The notes: generated from the sequence alone by a model not told the origin. A DNA stretch of 64,000 bases from Serratia sp. PL17 (GCF_017832355.1 NZ_JAFIBY010000005.1:372001-436000); one strand, 5' to 3'; shown: positions 25,061-35,374, counted from the first letter of the stretch. Numbers and translations: made by a program.

Positions 25061-25351
25061 CTACTTTTTGAAGATTTCAACGTGGATGTCTTTATGGTCG
25101 CTTTCCTGGCCGGATGCACCGATAATTCGGTAGTAGCAATCTTTGCCGCTCAATCCGCTGAGTTCATTGCATTTTTGATCGACAGCGTTGGAGATGCCTT
25201 TATGTCCGACGGTTGGCACGCCGGTTTGTTGGATTGAGAGGTCGCCGAGTTTTGTATAGCTGGCAGAATCTTCAAGGGTGATCTGCTTGGCGGCAAAAGA
25301 AGACGCCGAGAAAATAATGCTCAGTGCAACGATTGGGATAATGTATTTCAT
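25061..25351 (-). CDS. Small exported DUF1471 (BhsA/McbA/YdgH-like) protein
   Basis: 96 residues from MKYIIPIVALSIIFSASSFA, a clear signal peptide cleaved near AAK; upstream in-frame codons lack family features. The mature part KLGDLSIQQTGVPTVG...YYRIIGASGQ...HVEIF fits DUF1471, small periplasmic proteins often induced by stress or biofilm conditions. It has two cysteines (QKCNEL, KDCYY) that could form a disulfide. It is a single gene, and the flanking DNA on its 5' side is unusually AT-rich. The specific role is unknown. Confidence 0.75.
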   Translation of the reverse strand: MKYIIPIVALSIIFSASSFAAKQITLEDSASYTKLGDLSIQQTGVPTVGHKGISNAVDQKCNELSGLSGKDCYYRIIGASGQESDHKDIHVEIFKK

Positions 25352-25984
25352 GGCACACATCCTGATCTTGATGATAGATATGAAGGCGATGAAATCGCCT
25401 CTGGCCGATATTGAACTTTTATTAAAGCTCCATAATGTAAAAGCTAATCGATATTTGCAGAAAGTCAAAAGAGAGGATTGTTATAGCTATAATAATATAT
25501 CTATTTTTCAATGGTATATTGTTTTCATTTGCCTTATTTTGACATGCATCTTCACTTTCTTTACATTGTTCGAATAAATAAGATTATTGAACATTTTCCA
25601 TGATCCTGCCTTACCCATATCTCGAAATAAGCCGTGCTGGTTTACTTTTCTACCGGCAATAATGCCAATTCGTTCTTCTATTTTTTATAACAACTTGATT
25701 AAGTTAATCCTTAATGCCGACAGGGTGGCGAGAGGATTATCGGGGCAATTTGTGCACCGCGGAGATGGCGGTGGGCTTAGTGTCTCGCCCACGGGGAGCA
25801 AAACAAAACCGCGAGCCTATCGAGCGAGCGAAAGGCGACTTCCCATTGCCGACGCAAGCGGCTATATTGCGCGGCGATAGCGCCACCGGCGTTTTATTTT
25901 TCTCAGTTGCCAACTTTGCGAGCGCTCACTGAGTTAGTCATGAATTAATGTTTACACTAAAGGAAAGTGCTCAGGAGGCGTGCT
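25352..25984. other. Acquired-looking intergenic region: AT-rich stretch then GC-rich structured block
   Basis: 25400-25720 is markedly AT-rich and has no convincing gene. From 25715 the composition flips to GC-rich. This block contains a hairpin GTGGGC (25771-25776) / GCCCAC (25787-25792) and ends at AGCGCC-ACC-GGCGTT followed by TTATTTTT (25879-25900), which looks like a terminator. It could be a small RNA or an interspersed repeat. Short frames through it do not look protein-like. Confidence 0.3.
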
Positions 25985-26347
25985 ATGGATTACGAATTTC
26001 TGCGTGACGTGACCGGCCAGGTGATCGTCAGATTTTCGATGGGGCATGAGGTCATTGGCCACTGGATCAACGAAGAACTCAAAGGCGACTTTAACCTGTT
26101 GGACCGGATAGAAGCCGGTGCGGCGGAGGTAAAGGGCAGCGAACGCCAATGGCAGTTGGAAGGCCATGAATACACGTTGCTGATGGACGGTGAGGAGGTG
26201 ATGATCCGTGCCAATCTGCTGGAGTTTGAAGGCGACGAGATGGAAGAGGGGATGAATTATTATGACGAAGAAAGTCTCTCATTCTGCGGCGTCGAGGATT
26301 TCTTGCAGGTGCTGAAGGCTTATCGCTCTTTCATGCTGAAGTACTAA
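25985..26347 (+). CDS. yacL: UPF0231 family protein YacL
   Basis: 120 residues from [20 protein letters not shown]; the AGGAGG at 25975 sets this start rather than one six codons upstream. It is an acidic cytoplasmic protein of unknown function, conserved next to acnB and speD in enterobacteria. No catalytic motif is visible. Confidence 0.9.
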   Translation: MDYEFLRDVTGQVIVRFSMGHEVIGHWINEELKGDFNLLDRIEAGAAEVKGSERQWQLEGHEYTLLMDGEEVMIRANLLEFEGDEMEEGMNYYDEESLSFCGVEDFLQVLKAYRSFMLKY

Positions 26348-26350
26348 ACG

Positions 26351-26377
26351 TCGGGCGCGGCATTGCGCTGCGCCCGA
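26351..26377. terminator. Hairpin between converging yacL and speD
   Basis: TCGGGCGC / GCGCCCGA stem (26351-26358 with 26370-26377) four bases after yacL. There is no T-run on either side, so it is a weak or factor-dependent terminator. Confidence 0.5.
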
Positions 26378-26383
26378 AAGTTA

Positions 26384-27178
26384 TCACAGGTGCGGAATAT
26401 TGCGGCCGTAATAGATTTCCTGCATCTCTTTCCACAGCAGATCGGTAATCTCTTTACGCTCGGCGGCACTCAGTGCATCCGGTTTGGCGTTAAACAGGTA
26501 GTGCTTCAGATCGAAATCCTTCAGCAGCATCTTGGTGTGGAAGATGTTCTCCTGGTAAACATTCACGTCCATCATGTGGTATAGCGCCTTCATGTCATCA
26601 GACATGAAGTTCTGGATCGAATTGATCTCATGATCGATGTAATGTTTTACGCCATTCACGTCGCGGGTAAAACCGCGCACGCGGTAATCCATGGTGACAA
26701 TGTCAGATTCCAACTGGTGGATCAGGTAATTCAGCGCTTTAAGCGGTGAAATCACGCCGCAGGTCGAGACTTCGATATCGGCGCGGAAGGTGCACAGACC
26801 GCCTTCCGGATGGCTCTCCGGATAGGTGTGAACACAGATGTGGCTCTTGTCCAGGTGTGCAACCACGGTCTTTGACAATGGGCCTGGGTGTTCCGAGGTA
26901 TCGACATCATTCGGATCAACCGGTTCTTCGCTAACCAGAATGGTGACGCTGGCGCCCTGAGGCTCATAGTCCTGGCGCGCGATGTTCAGAATATTTGCGC
27001 CAATGATCGAGCAGGTTTCGCTCAGGATCTCGGTCAAGCGGTTGGCGTTGTATTGCTCGTCAATGTAGGCGATATAGCCAGCGCGGTCATCCGCGGTTTT
27101 GGCATAACAAATATCGTAAATACAAAAACTCAGGCTTTTTGTCAGGTTGTTGAAGCCGTGCAGTTTTAGCTTATGCAA
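26384..27178 (-). CDS. speD: S-adenosylmethionine decarboxylase proenzyme
   Basis: 264 residues, as in E. coli. The pyruvoyl cofactor is made by self-cleavage between K111 and S112 in [13 protein letters not shown]. The product, decarboxylated SAM, donates the aminopropyl group that SpeE uses to make spermidine. It follows speE on the same strand, but an ERIC element with an insertion (27221-27414) lies between them in the presumed bicistronic mRNA. A GGAGG site directly precedes the start codon region. Confidence 0.97.
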   Translation of the reverse strand: MHKLKLHGFNNLTKSLSFCIYDICYAKTADDRAGYIAYIDEQYNANRLTEILSETCSIIGANILNIARQDYEPQGASVTILVSEEPVDPNDVDTSEHPGPLSKTVVAHLDKSHICVHTYPESHPEGGLCTFRADIEVSTCGVISPLKALNYLIHQLESDIVTMDYRVRGFTRDVNGVKHYIDHEINSIQNFMSDDMKALYHMMDVNVYQENIFHTKMLLKDFDLKHYLFNAKPDALSAAERKEITDLLWKEMQEIYYGRNIPHL

Positions 27179-27220
27179 TTTGGTTCACCTCCTTTATCTT
27201 CTCGCTTAACGTGAAACGTT

Positions 27221-27414
27221 CATTACCGACCTATTTGAAGCGGCCTCTGTATTGGCTGCGCTCCCTCACCCAGCTCGCTGACTGGCGCCAGCTCATCGGG
27301 GTTCGTTCACTTGCCGCGTTACTCGGCAAAGCCTCGCCCCGTTGGGGCCAGCGCAAGCGCTGTTCAACAAAGCCGTGGCTTCGTTGTGATGCAACTTCAA
27401 TTATTTTGGGCGTA
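27221..27414. repeat. ERIC element (ERIC-3) with a ~67-bp insertion, overlapping the speE 3' end
   Basis: The left end CATTACCGACCTATTTGAAG corresponds to TATACCCGTCATACTTGAAG, and the right end is CAACTTCAATTATTTTGGGC. A segment from about 27324 to 27387 (GTTACTCGGCAAAGCCTCGC...) interrupts the usual TTGCCGCCTTGATGCAACT. The right terminus runs into speE and encodes its last codons and stop. Confidence 0.8.
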
Positions 27415-28261
27415 GTGCGTCGAGCAAATACTGCGGCAGTGCAAAGCTGCCCACGTGAATTGCTGGGTTGTAATAACGGCAGTTTAAGCCACTTTGATTA
27501 AAGCGATGTTGCAGGGTAGGTAAGTCGAGCTGGCGCAGTGCCGGATCCTGACTCGCCCAAGCGAAGGTCATAATGCCGCCGTAATAGGTCGGAATTGCGG
27601 CCTGATAGAAGCTGACGTCGTTGAAGTACTGGCTCAGTTTGGTGTGGCTATTAACCGCTTCGTCTTGCTGCAGGAAGCACACGCCGTTCTGCGCGACAAA
27701 AATGCCACCTTCATTCAGGCAGCGTGCACAGCCTTCATAGAACGCAGAGGTGAACAGACTTTCACCGGGACCGATGGGATCGGTACAGTCAGAGATAATC
27801 ACATCGAATTTTTCATCGGTCTGACTAACAAAATTGACACCGTCATCAATCACAAGTTTGAAGCGTGGGTCGTCGTAGGCACCCGCATTGTGGTTTGGCA
27901 GGTATTGGCGACAGAACTCCACCACACCGGCGTCGATCTCAACCATGGTGATGTGTTCTACGCCCTGATGACGGCTCACTTCACGCAACATGGCGCCGTC
28001 GCCACCGCCGATGATGAGCACTTTCTTCACCCGGCCGTGTGCCAACAGCGGTATGTGGGTCATCATTTCGTGATAGATGAATTCATCACGCTCGGTGGTT
28101 TGCACCACGCCGTCGAGCGCCATCACGCGCCCCAGAACCGGGTTTTCAAAAATAACCAAATCCTGATGCTCGGTCTTCTCACGATACAGCACGTTCTCTA
28201 CTGAGAAGTACTGGCCGAAGTTGGCATGCAGCGTCTCATACCAAATTTCTTTCTGGGTCAT
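27401..28261 (-). CDS. speE: Spermidine synthase
   Basis: 286 residues from [20 protein letters not shown], which aligns with E. coli SpeE; the longer frame upstream is not used. The aminopropyltransferase core shows [26 protein letters not shown] and [16 protein letters not shown]. It makes spermidine from putrescine and decarboxylated SAM. The C-terminus is [13 protein letters not shown], whereas E. coli ends DALASQPS. The last residues and stop codon are encoded by the terminus of ERIC-3. Confidence 0.97.
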   Translation of the reverse strand: MTQKEIWYETLHANFGQYFSVENVLYREKTEHQDLVIFENPVLGRVMALDGVVQTTERDEFIYHEMMTHIPLLAHGRVKKVLIIGGGDGAMLREVSRHQGVEHITMVEIDAGVVEFCRQYLPNHNAGAYDDPRFKLVIDDGVNFVSQTDEKFDVIISDCTDPIGPGESLFTSAFYEGCARCLNEGGIFVAQNGVCFLQQDEAVNSHTKLSQYFNDVSFYQAAIPTYYGGIMTFAWASQDPALRQLDLPTLQHRFNQSGLNCRYYNPAIHVGSFALPQYLLDALRPK

Positions 28262-28373
28262 GTGCGGGAACTCCGTAATAACAGCCATGAAAAATGGGCG
28301 CAACATCATAGCTAACTCTGCCTGGTGATGCACGGCTGAATTTCAAACAGAGGTAGCGGAAAGGCGGAGGGGA

Positions 28374-28721
28374 TTAGTTGGCGTAGGCCAGCAGGCTTAG
28401 CGAGTCACGAGCCAGGGATTTGCATTTGTTGGGGGTCGGGATGGCAATACCGCTAAGATCACGGTAGCTGTCTTCACCCAGCGCCTTCATATTGAAGCTA
28501 TTATAGTTGGTCAAATCCCAACGGTTTTGTTGGGCAAAATAGACGATGGCGCGCTTGATTTGTGCATTAGGCAAGTCGTTGTAGCCACAGTCATTTTTCA
28601 AATAGATAAATACTGCCGTCAGATCGGCCAGATCTTCCGCCTCAGACTCATTCAGCGCCAGACTGGCGTTGGAGAACCCCAGCATGGTGAGCAGCACCAC
28701 CAGTAATGTTGTTTTTTTCAT
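28374..28721 (-). CDS. yacC: Small exported protein YacC
   Basis: 115 residues from MKKTTLLVVLLTMLGFSNAS, a signal peptide. The mature part ESEAEDLADLTAVFIYLKND...SYRDLSGIAIP follows E. coli YacC, a protein related to type II secretion pilotins (PulS/OutS group). Two cysteines (NDCGY, NKCKS) probably form a disulfide. There is no lipobox, so it is likely a soluble periplasmic form. It is a single gene between speE and cueO. The function is not established. Confidence 0.88.
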   Translation of the reverse strand: MKKTTLLVVLLTMLGFSNASLALNESEAEDLADLTAVFIYLKNDCGYNDLPNAQIKRAIVYFAQQNRWDLTNYNSFNMKALGEDSYRDLSGIAIPTPNKCKSLARDSLSLLAYAN

Positions 28722-28821
28722 CGTGAAAATAGACCTGTTTGTTGTCAACAGACGTTATCACACTTGCCTGTAAAGGCACCAAATTTTATTACCGACGGAT
28801 AACATAATGGACAGCAAAGGC

Positions 28822-28852
28822 TTGACCTTCCGCTAAGGGGAGGGTTTAGGCT
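28822..28852 (+). promoter_or_regulatory. CueR-type promoter/operator of cueO
   Basis: The -35 TTGACC (28822-28827) and -10 TAGGCT (28847-28852) are separated by 19 bp, the overlong spacer typical of MerR-family activation. The spacer contains ACCTTCC-N7-GGAGGGT (28825-28845), a near-perfect CueR dyad. Copper-induced activation of cueO is inferred. Confidence 0.8.
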
Positions 28853-28867
28853 GTATAGCGTTAAGTT

Positions 28868-28921
28868 TAGACCCATAATCTTTCAAGCTGCAGCCTGATT
28901 GAGTTTGCTGCAGCTTAGTGA
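28868..28921. repeat. Possible ERIC remnant in the cueO leader
   Basis: ACCCATAATCTTTCAAGCTG resembles an ERIC terminus (TACCCGTCATCTTTGAAGCTG). AAGCTGCAGC...GCTGCAGCTT forms a 10-bp inverted repeat. If genuine it is a ~50-bp internally deleted copy between the promoter and the cueO start. Confidence 0.4.
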
Positions 28922-28957
28922 GCATTGAGTGCCGATCACTGAAAAAGGGAGTCAGCG

Positions 28958-30592
28958 ATGTTACGCCGTGATTTTATCAAACTGACCGCTGCGCTGGGCG
29001 CGGCAAGCGCTTTACCGTTGTGGAGCCGGGGTGTGTGGGCGGCCGAGCTGCCTGCGTTGCCTATTCCGCCGCTACTGACGCCGGATGCGCAGGGAAATAT
29101 CGCGCTGGCGTTACAAACCGGCGAAATGAACTGGCTTCCGGGTAAAGCGACCCACACCTGGGGCGTGAATGGTGCGCTGCTGGGGCCGGCCGTTCGACTG
29201 CAACGCGGCAAACCGGTGACGGTAGATATCCGCAACGCGTTGCCGGAGGCCAGTACCCTTCACTGGCACGGTTTGGAAATCCCGGGCGATGTCGATGGCG
29301 GCCCACAGGCGTTAATCCAACCGGGTACCACGCGCAGGGTGCAGTTCACGGTTGAACAGCCCGCAGCGACCTGCTGGTTCCATCCGCATACCCATGGCAA
29401 GACGGGGCAGCAGGTGATGAAGGGGTTGGCGGGGTTGGTGCTGTTGGAAGATGATGAGAGCAGTAAGTTGCCACTGCCGAAAACCTGGGGGCAGGATGAT
29501 ATTCCTGTGATCTTGCAGGATAAGCGGTTGGGCAAAGACGCACAGATTGAATATCAATTGGACGTGATGAGCGCGGCGGTGGGCTGGTTTGGTGACCGCA
29601 TGTTCACCAACGGCGCGCAGTATCCACGGCATATTGCCCCACGTGGTTGGTTGCGCCTGCGTTTCCTCAACGGGTGTAATGCCCGTTCGCTGAACATAGC
29701 GGCCAGTGATAACCGTCCACTTTATGTGATCGCCAGCGACGGGGGTTTTCTGGCTGAACCCGTCAAGCTGACCGAATTGCCGATGCTGATGGGCGAGCGT
29801 TTTGAAGTGCTGGTGGATGCCTCCGACGGCAAGCCGTTTGATATTGTTACGCTGCCGGTTAAACAGATGGGCATGACGTTGGCACCATTCGACCAACCGC
29901 TGCCGGTGCTGCATATTCAGCCTTCGATGGCGCAGGGTATCAAGACGATGCCGGATAGCCTGGTGGCGCTGCCGGCATTGCCTGCGGTGGCGGGTGTGCA
30001 AGAGCGCTGGCTGCAACTTATGATGAATCCGCAGTTGGATATGCTGGGCATGCAGGCGTTGATGGATCGTTACGGCCATCAAGCCATGGCAGGAATGAGC
30101 ATGGATCACGGCAGCATGGGCAAAGGTGACGGGGCAATGGCCGGCATGGGACAGGGCAGTATGAAAGGCATGGACCACGGCAATATGAAAGGTATGAATC
30201 ACGGCGATATGAAGGGCATGGATCACAGCGCCAAACCTTTCGACTTCAGTCACGGCAATATGATCAACGGCAAGGCTTTCGACATGGCTAAACCGATGTT
30301 TGACGCCAAGCGCGGCAAATACGAGAAATGGACCATCTCCGGCGAGGGCGACATGATGTTGCACCCGTTCCATATTCACGGCACCCAGTTCCGTATTCTG
30401 TCGGAAAACGGCAAGCCGCCAGCGGCCCACCGCAGTGGTTGGAAAGACACGGTGCGTGTTGAAGGCTGGCGCAGTGAAGTGTTGGTGCGCTTTGATCACC
30501 TGGCCAACAGCGATCATGCCTATATGGCCCATTGTCACCTGCTGGAACATGAAGATACCGGCATGATGCTGGGCTTTACGGTAACCGACTGA
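28958..30592 (+). CDS. cueO: Multicopper oxidase (cuprous oxidase)
   Basis: 544 residues. A twin-arginine signal [19 protein letters not shown] exports it folded. Copper sites are visible: HWHGLEIPG and WFHPHTHG (N-terminal), and [10 protein letters not shown] and [15 protein letters not shown] (C-terminal, type 1 and trinuclear ligands). The Met/His-rich segment of about residues 375-430 ([22 protein letters not shown]) is the CueO copper-binding lid. It oxidises toxic Cu(I) in the periplasm. A CueR-type promoter precedes it. The gcd gene that follows in E. coli is absent here. Confidence 0.96.
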   Translation: MLRRDFIKLTAALGAASALPLWSRGVWAAELPALPIPPLLTPDAQGNIALALQTGEMNWLPGKATHTWGVNGALLGPAVRLQRGKPVTVDIRNALPEASTLHWHGLEIPGDVDGGPQALIQPGTTRRVQFTVEQPAATCWFHPHTHGKTGQQVMKGLAGLVLLEDDESSKLPLPKTWGQDDIPVILQDKRLGKDAQIEYQLDVMSAAVGWFGDRMFTNGAQYPRHIAPRGWLRLRFLNGCNARSLNIAASDNRPLYVIASDGGFLAEPVKLTELPMLMGERFEVLVDASDGKPFDIVTLPVKQMGMTLAPFDQPLPVLHIQPSMAQGIKTMPDSLVALPALPAVAGVQERWLQLMMNPQLDMLGMQALMDRYGHQAMAGMSMDHGSMGKGDGAMAGMGQGSMKGMDHGNMKGMNHGDMKGMDHSAKPFDFSHGNMINGKAFDMAKPMFDAKRGKYEKWTISGEGDMMLHPFHIHGTQFRILSENGKPPAAHRSGWKDTVRVEGWRSEVLVRFDHLANSDHAYMAHCHLLEHEDTGMMLGFTVTD

Positions 30593-30690
30593 TTATCCCG
30601 CGGCGTAAAACGGGCGGCGCACTCGCGTCGCCAGCGGCTTCAGGCTATGCTAAACTCTGCGCCCTTCTTCCGGCAACTGACCTGAAACCT

Positions 30691-31227
30691 ATGAAACACA
30701 CTGTAGAAGTAATGATTTCCGAGCAGGAAGTTAAGACCCGTATCGCTGAACTTGGCCGCCAGATCACCGAACATTACCGCGATAGCGGCAGTGACATGGT
30801 ATTGGTTGGGCTGCTGCGCGGCTCCTTTATGTTCATGGCCGATCTGTGTCGTACGATTGATGTACCACATGAAGTCGACTTTATGACAGCTTCCAGCTAT
30901 GGCAGTGGTATGTCCACTACTCGCGACGTAAAAATCCTCAAGGATTTGGACGAAGACATCCGTGGCAAAGACGTGCTGATCGTCGAAGACATCATTGATT
31001 CTGGCAACACGTTGAATAAAGTGCGCGAAATCCTGGCACTGCGCGGGCCAAAATCACTGGCGATTTGTACCCTGTTGGACAAGCCTGAACGCCGTGAAGT
31101 TGAAGTACCGGTTGAGTACGTCGGCTTCCCGATCCCGGACGAGTTCGTGGTGGGTTACGGCATTGACTACGCCCAGCGTTATCGCCATTTGCCGTACGTC
31201 GGTAAAGTGGTGCTGCTGGACGAATAA
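30691..31227 (+). CDS. hpt: Hypoxanthine phosphoribosyltransferase
   Basis: 178 residues. The PRPP-binding motif [14 protein letters not shown] (about residues 91-104) and the substrate region [20 protein letters not shown] identify the purine salvage enzyme that makes IMP (and GMP) from free base and PRPP. It is a single gene converging on can, with a shortened ERIC element as the only spacer. Confidence 0.97.
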   Translation: MKHTVEVMISEQEVKTRIAELGRQITEHYRDSGSDMVLVGLLRGSFMFMADLCRTIDVPHEVDFMTASSYGSGMSTTRDVKILKDLDEDIRGKDVLIVEDIIDSGNTLNKVREILALRGPKSLAICTLLDKPERREVEVPVEYVGFPIPDEFVVGYGIDYAQRYRHLPYVGKVVLLDE

Positions 31228-31243
31228 ACTGCGGTTGGCGCGA

Positions 31244-31313
31244 TATACCCTTTATACTTGAAGCTGCACCTGTGTTTGACTGTCATTGTGCAACTTCAAT
31301 TATTTGGGGTATA
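31244..31313. repeat. Deleted ERIC element (ERIC-4), 70 bp
   Basis: Starts TATACCCTTTATACTTGAAG and ends CAACTTCAATTATTTGGGGT-ATA. Both termini are intact, but the central inverted repeat is missing. It lies between the converging hpt and can genes. Confidence 0.8.
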
Positions 31314-31332
31314 TGTTCTGTTCTGGGCGGAG

Positions 31333-31989
31333 TTAAATGCCTTTATCTTGCTGCAGCGTAGCCATCGCCTTGCGATAGCCCATTTCCAGGCTTTCTCGGC
31401 TGGTGGCTGCAACTTCCAGATCCCGCAGACGTCCGTCCTGGATCCCATACACCCAACCGTGAATCATCACTTTCTGACCGCGTTTCCACGCCGACTGCAT
31501 TATGGTGGAATGGCCCAGGTTATAGACCTGCTCAATCACGTTGATTTCGCACAATACGTCAAGGCGCTGTTCCGGTTCCAGCTCACCCAACAGTGAACTG
31601 TGTTTGTACCAAAGATCGCGAATGTGCAGCAGCCAGTTGTTGATAAGCCCCAGCTCTGGGTTCTCCACCGCGGCTTCTACGCCACCGCAGCCCAGGTGGC
31701 CACAAATGATAATATGTTCAACTTCCAGCACGTCGACGGCATATTGCACGACCGACAAGCAGTTTAAATCGGTGTGAATGACCAGGTTTGCCACATTACG
31801 GTGGACAAACAGTTCTCCTGGTTCCAACCCGGTCAGCCTTTCCGCAGGAACGCGGCTGTCTGAACAACCAATCCATAAAAAACGGGGCTTTTGCGCCTGT
31901 GCTAAACGTTCAAAAAAATCTGGATCTTCCTTACTGATGTTAGCCGACCAAGTATGGTTATTAGCGATAAGCTTTTCGATTTCTTTCAT
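31333..31989 (-). CDS. can: Beta-class carbonic anhydrase
   Basis: 218 residues from [20 protein letters not shown], aligning with E. coli Can; a 17-codon extension upstream is not used. Zinc and catalytic residues C42, D44, H98 and C101 are present ([18 protein letters not shown]). It converts CO2 to bicarbonate for carboxylation reactions and is essential in air in E. coli. It is divergent from yadGH and converges on hpt. Confidence 0.97.
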   Translation of the reverse strand: MKEIEKLIANNHTWSANISKEDPDFFERLAQAQKPRFLWIGCSDSRVPAERLTGLEPGELFVHRNVANLVIHTDLNCLSVVQYAVDVLEVEHIIICGHLGCGGVEAAVENPELGLINNWLLHIRDLWYKHSSLLGELEPEQRLDVLCEINVIEQVYNLGHSTIMQSAWKRGQKVMIHGWVYGIQDGRLRDLEVAATSRESLEMGYRKAMATLQQDKGI

Positions 31990-32225
31990 GGAGGTTATTG
32001 GCCTGTAACGAACAGATTGCGTTGGGGTAATATAGGACAAGCGTCACAGTTTGGAAATCGGAACCGTTACGCAAGACGATATTCAGCCACTTTTTATACA
32101 GCATGGCGGGATGGAACCTGAATTTTCCGCACGGATTTGCCTCAGTGAAAACGCTGCTGATGATAAGATCACCTTCATTACAATACGCAGCAGCATACTC
32201 ATCGTCAGAAGGTACTTTTTAACTT

Positions 32226-33149
32226 ATGAATTATGCACTGGAATTAGCGCAGTTAACCAAGACTTACGCCGGTGGCGTCAAGGCATTGCGCGGGATCGAT
32301 CTGAATGTCGAAGCCGGGGATTTCTATGCTTTGCTGGGGCCTAACGGTGCCGGAAAATCCACGACCATCGGCATTATCAGTTCGCTGGTTAATAAAACGT
32401 CCGGCAGCGTGCGGGTGTTTGGCTACGACATCGACAAAGACATCGTCAATGCCAAACGCCAGCTCGGGCTGGTGCCACAGGAATTCAACTTTAACCCGTT
32501 CGAAACGGTGATGCAGATAGTCGTCAACCAGGCGGGTTACTACGGCGTAGCTCGCCGTGAAGCACTGGCGCGGGCGGAAAAATACCTGACTCAGCTGGAT
32601 CTGTGGGGCAAGCGTGAAGAGCGCGCCCGCATGCTGTCTGGTGGTATGAAGCGTCGCCTGATGATTGCCCGAGCGCTGATGCATCAGCCAAAACTGCTGA
32701 TCCTCGATGAACCGACCGCCGGGGTGGATATCGAACTTCGTCGCTCGATGTGGGGCTTCCTGAAAGAGCTGAACGCGCAAGGCACCACCATTATTCTTAC
32801 TACTCACTATTTGGAAGAAGCCGAAATGCTGTGCCGCAACATCGGCATTATCCAGAACGGTGAGTTGGTCGAAAATACCTCAATGAAAGGGTTGTTGGCC
32901 AAGCTCAAGTCCGAGACCTTCATCCTGGATCTGGCCGCGAAAAGCCCATTGCCGAAGCTGGACGGTTACCGCCACCGTCTGACGGACACCTCAACGTTAG
33001 AAGTTGAAGTGATGCGTGAGCAAGGCCTGAATGGTCTGTTTACCCAACTCAGCACGCAGGGTGTTCAGGTGCTGAGCATGCGTAACAAGGCTAACCGGCT
33101 GGAAGAGCTGTTCGTCACCCTGGTTAACGGCAATGGAGAAAAAGCATGA
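32226..33149 (+). CDS. yadG: ABC transporter ATP-binding protein YadG
   Basis: 307 residues. Walker A LGPNGAGKSTT (about residue 40), signature LSGGMKRRLMIARAL, Walker B KLLILDEPTAGVD and the H-loop LTTHYLEEAE are complete. It pairs with the ABC-2 permease YadH, whose start overlaps its stop in ATGA. The substrate is unknown; the type suggests an exporter. Confidence 0.93.
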   Translation: MNYALELAQLTKTYAGGVKALRGIDLNVEAGDFYALLGPNGAGKSTTIGIISSLVNKTSGSVRVFGYDIDKDIVNAKRQLGLVPQEFNFNPFETVMQIVVNQAGYYGVARREALARAEKYLTQLDLWGKREERARMLSGGMKRRLMIARALMHQPKLLILDEPTAGVDIELRRSMWGFLKELNAQGTTIILTTHYLEEAEMLCRNIGIIQNGELVENTSMKGLLAKLKSETFILDLAAKSPLPKLDGYRHRLTDTSTLEVEVMREQGLNGLFTQLSTQGVQVLSMRNKANRLEELFVTLVNGNGEKA

Positions 33150-33916
33150 CGCGTTTGTATTGGGTGGCCTTACAGAGTATCTGGGCCAAAGAGATCAACC
33201 GTTTTGCCCGTATCTGGATCCAGACGCTGGTACCACCGGTGATCACCATGACGCTGTATTTCATCATCTTTGGCAACCTGATTGGTTCGCGCATTGGTGA
33301 AATGCACGGTTTTGATTACATGCAGTTTATCGTGCCGGGCTTGATCATGATGGCGGTGATCACCAACTCGTATGCCAACGTGGCTTCGTCATTCTTCAGT
33401 GCCAAATTCCAGCGCAATATTGAAGAATTGCTGGTGGCACCGGTTCCGACGCACGTCGTCATCGCCGGTTACGTCGGTGGTGGCGTGGCGCGCGGCATTT
33501 GCGTCGGCGTATTGGTTACCGTGATTTCGCTGTTCTTTGTGCCATTGCAGATCCACGCCTGGTGGGTGATTGTGGCTACACTGCTGCTGACGGCGATTTT
33601 GTTTTCGCTGGCGGGGCTGATCAACGCGGTATTTGCCACGACCTTTGACGATATCAGCCTGATCCCGACCTTCGTGCTGACGCCGCTGACCTATCTGGGC
33701 GGGGTGTTTTACTCGCTGACGCTGCTGCCGCCGTTCTGGCAGGCGGTGTCCAAACTGAACCCGATCGTGTATATGATTAGCGGCTTCCGTTACGGCTTCC
33801 TGGGCATCAGCGACGTTCCCTTGGCGCTGACGATGGCAGTGCTGGTGGCGTTTATTGCGGTGTTCTACCTGTTGTCATGGTACCTGATTGAACGCGGCCG
33901 CGGTCTGCGTACCTGA
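33146..33916 (+). CDS. yadH: ABC-2 type inner-membrane permease YadH
   Basis: 256 residues with about six membrane segments. The ABC-2 signature region is FATTFDDISLIPTFVLTPLT followed by YLGGVFYSLTLLP. It is translationally coupled to yadG by a 4-base overlap and followed by a strong terminator. It forms the membrane part of the YadGH exporter of unknown cargo. Confidence 0.93.
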   Translation: MTRLYWVALQSIWAKEINRFARIWIQTLVPPVITMTLYFIIFGNLIGSRIGEMHGFDYMQFIVPGLIMMAVITNSYANVASSFFSAKFQRNIEELLVAPVPTHVVIAGYVGGGVARGICVGVLVTVISLFFVPLQIHAWWVIVATLLLTAILFSLAGLINAVFATTFDDISLIPTFVLTPLTYLGGVFYSLTLLPPFWQAVSKLNPIVYMISGFRYGFLGISDVPLALTMAVLVAFIAVFYLLSWYLIERGRGLRT

Positions 33917-33923
33917 TTAACTG

Positions 33924-33955
33924 GCGTCCCCGTTCAGTCGTCCGGGGACGCTTTT
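33924..33955 (+). terminator. Rho-independent terminator of yadGH
   Basis: GCGTCCCCG / CGGGGACGC stem (33924-33932 with 33943-33951) followed by TTTT. Confidence 0.85.
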
Positions 33956-34093
33956 CTTGACCTGAAACAGACATCATGTAAATCAATAAAATTGCTCCAA
34001 TAACCCCTTTCTCCCCGCTGTTCAAATCGTGCTATGCTGGCGCTCCACATTTCCTCCATTTTGTTATTACGTACTCGTAAGCAGAACATAACC

Positions 34094-35374
34094 ATGCGGT
34101 CTAAACATAAGATAGCGGCTGGGCTTCTCGGCATTCTGATGGTATTTGCATCTCCGGCAAGTCTGGCAAATTTGTTGTCGGAAGACAGTGCTGTTAAATC
34201 CGAATATATGGAAGCGCAACGCGACAGCGAGGTCTATTCGCTGATTGGCGAGCATGTTATTCCGGTTGGTGAAGTGAAGCAGGGGCAACTGATTCAGGTG
34301 TTCCCGGCAGATGCGGAATATTACGAGTTCAAATTCGGTCACGGTACCGGTTTTATCGATAAAGACGATGTGCGGAATCTCAAAAAATCGCGCAAAGTGA
34401 AGGATGATCTTGGTGAGCTGAACAAGCCGCTGACCAACCAGAACCTGATCACCCAAAAGGTGACAAACGTCTATACCGATGCGGATAACGGCAGCGATGT
34501 TTTTGGCGTGCTGGAAGAGAACCTGCGTTACCCGATCATCGGTAAGCTGAAGGATCGGCTCAACAACACCTGGTATGAGATCAACATTGGTGACCGTCTG
34601 GGTTATGTCAGCGAGCTGGACTGTGAAATTGACACGGGTATTCCGGTACTGACTTATCATCATTTGTTGAAGAACGAAGAGAACAAGCGCTTCCGTCATA
34701 CGTCGACGACCACGTCTGATGTGGCGTTCAGCAACCAGATGACCTACCTGAAGCAGGCCGGCTACGACACCATTTCCTTGTACCAGTTGGAAGCTTACCT
34801 GAACAACCAGATCAATTTGCCGGGTAAGGCGGTGGTGCTGACGTTTGATGACGGGCTAAAGTCGGTCTACCGGTACGCTTATCCCGTGCTGAAAGACTAC
34901 GGCTTCCGCGCCACCGCGTTTATCATTTCCTCACGCATCAAACGCCATCCGCAGAAGTGGAACCCAGACTCGCTGCAGTTTATGAGTATTTCCGAGCTGA
35001 AGCAGATTCAGGACGTATTCGATGTGCAATCGCATACGCATTTCCTGCATCGCACTGACGGTAACCGTCAACCGATCCTGCTGAGCCGTTCCCTGCATAA
35101 TATCGAATTCGATTTTGAGCACTCACGCCGTGCGCTGTCGCAGTTTAATCCGCACGTGCTGTATCTGTCCTACCCGTTTGGTGGCTATAACCAGCGGGCG
35201 ATTCAGGCAGCGAAAGACGCCGGTTTCCATATGGCGGTAACCACGGTGCAGGGCAAAGTGAAGCCGGGGGATAATCCTTATACGCTGAAGCGGCTATATA
35301 TTTTGCGCACCGACTCTATTCAGACGATGGCGGACAGAATAGCCAATAAGCCGGGAACGCTGGTAGTGCAGTAA
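34094..35374 (+). CDS. yadE: Polysaccharide deacetylase family protein YadE
   Basis: 426 residues from [20 protein letters not shown], a signal peptide ending near SLA; the longer upstream frame is not used. The central region is SH3-like. The C-terminal NodB carbohydrate esterase domain (about 230-420) shows [18 protein letters not shown] with the metal-binding Asp pair and QSHTHFLH with the His pair. It is a probable periplasmic deacetylase; the substrate is unknown. It keeps its E. coli place between yadGH and panD. Confidence 0.9.
   Translation: MRSKHKIAAGLLGILMVFASPASLANLLSEDSAVKSEYMEAQRDSEVYSLIGEHVIPVGEVKQGQLIQVFPADAEYYEFKFGHGTGFIDKDDVRNLKKSRKVKDDLGELNKPLTNQNLITQKVTNVYTDADNGSDVFGVLEENLRYPIIGKLKDRLNNTWYEINIGDRLGYVSELDCEIDTGIPVLTYHHLLKNEENKRFRHTSTTTSDVAFSNQMTYLKQAGYDTISLYQLEAYLNNQINLPGKAVVLTFDDGLKSVYRYAYPVLKDYGFRATAFIISSRIKRHPQKWNPDSLQFMSISELKQIQDVFDVQSHTHFLHRTDGNRQPILLSRSLHNIEFDFEHSRRALSQFNPHVLYLSYPFGGYNQRAIQAAKDAGFHMAVTTVQGKVKPGDNPYTLKRLYILRTDSIQTMADRIANKPGTLVVQ

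Noticed and set aside
25278-25577. 99-codon plus-strand frame with a hydrophobic C-terminus
   Set aside because: Its first part is antisense to the signal peptide of the DUF1471 gene, it lacks a ribosome site, and the rest is AT-rich sequence in which hydrophobic translations arise by chance.
25587-25932. Two overlapping frames through the GC-rich block before yacL
   Set aside because: Low-complexity translations rich in Arg, Gly and Pro with no start signals; structure in the DNA explains the composition better.
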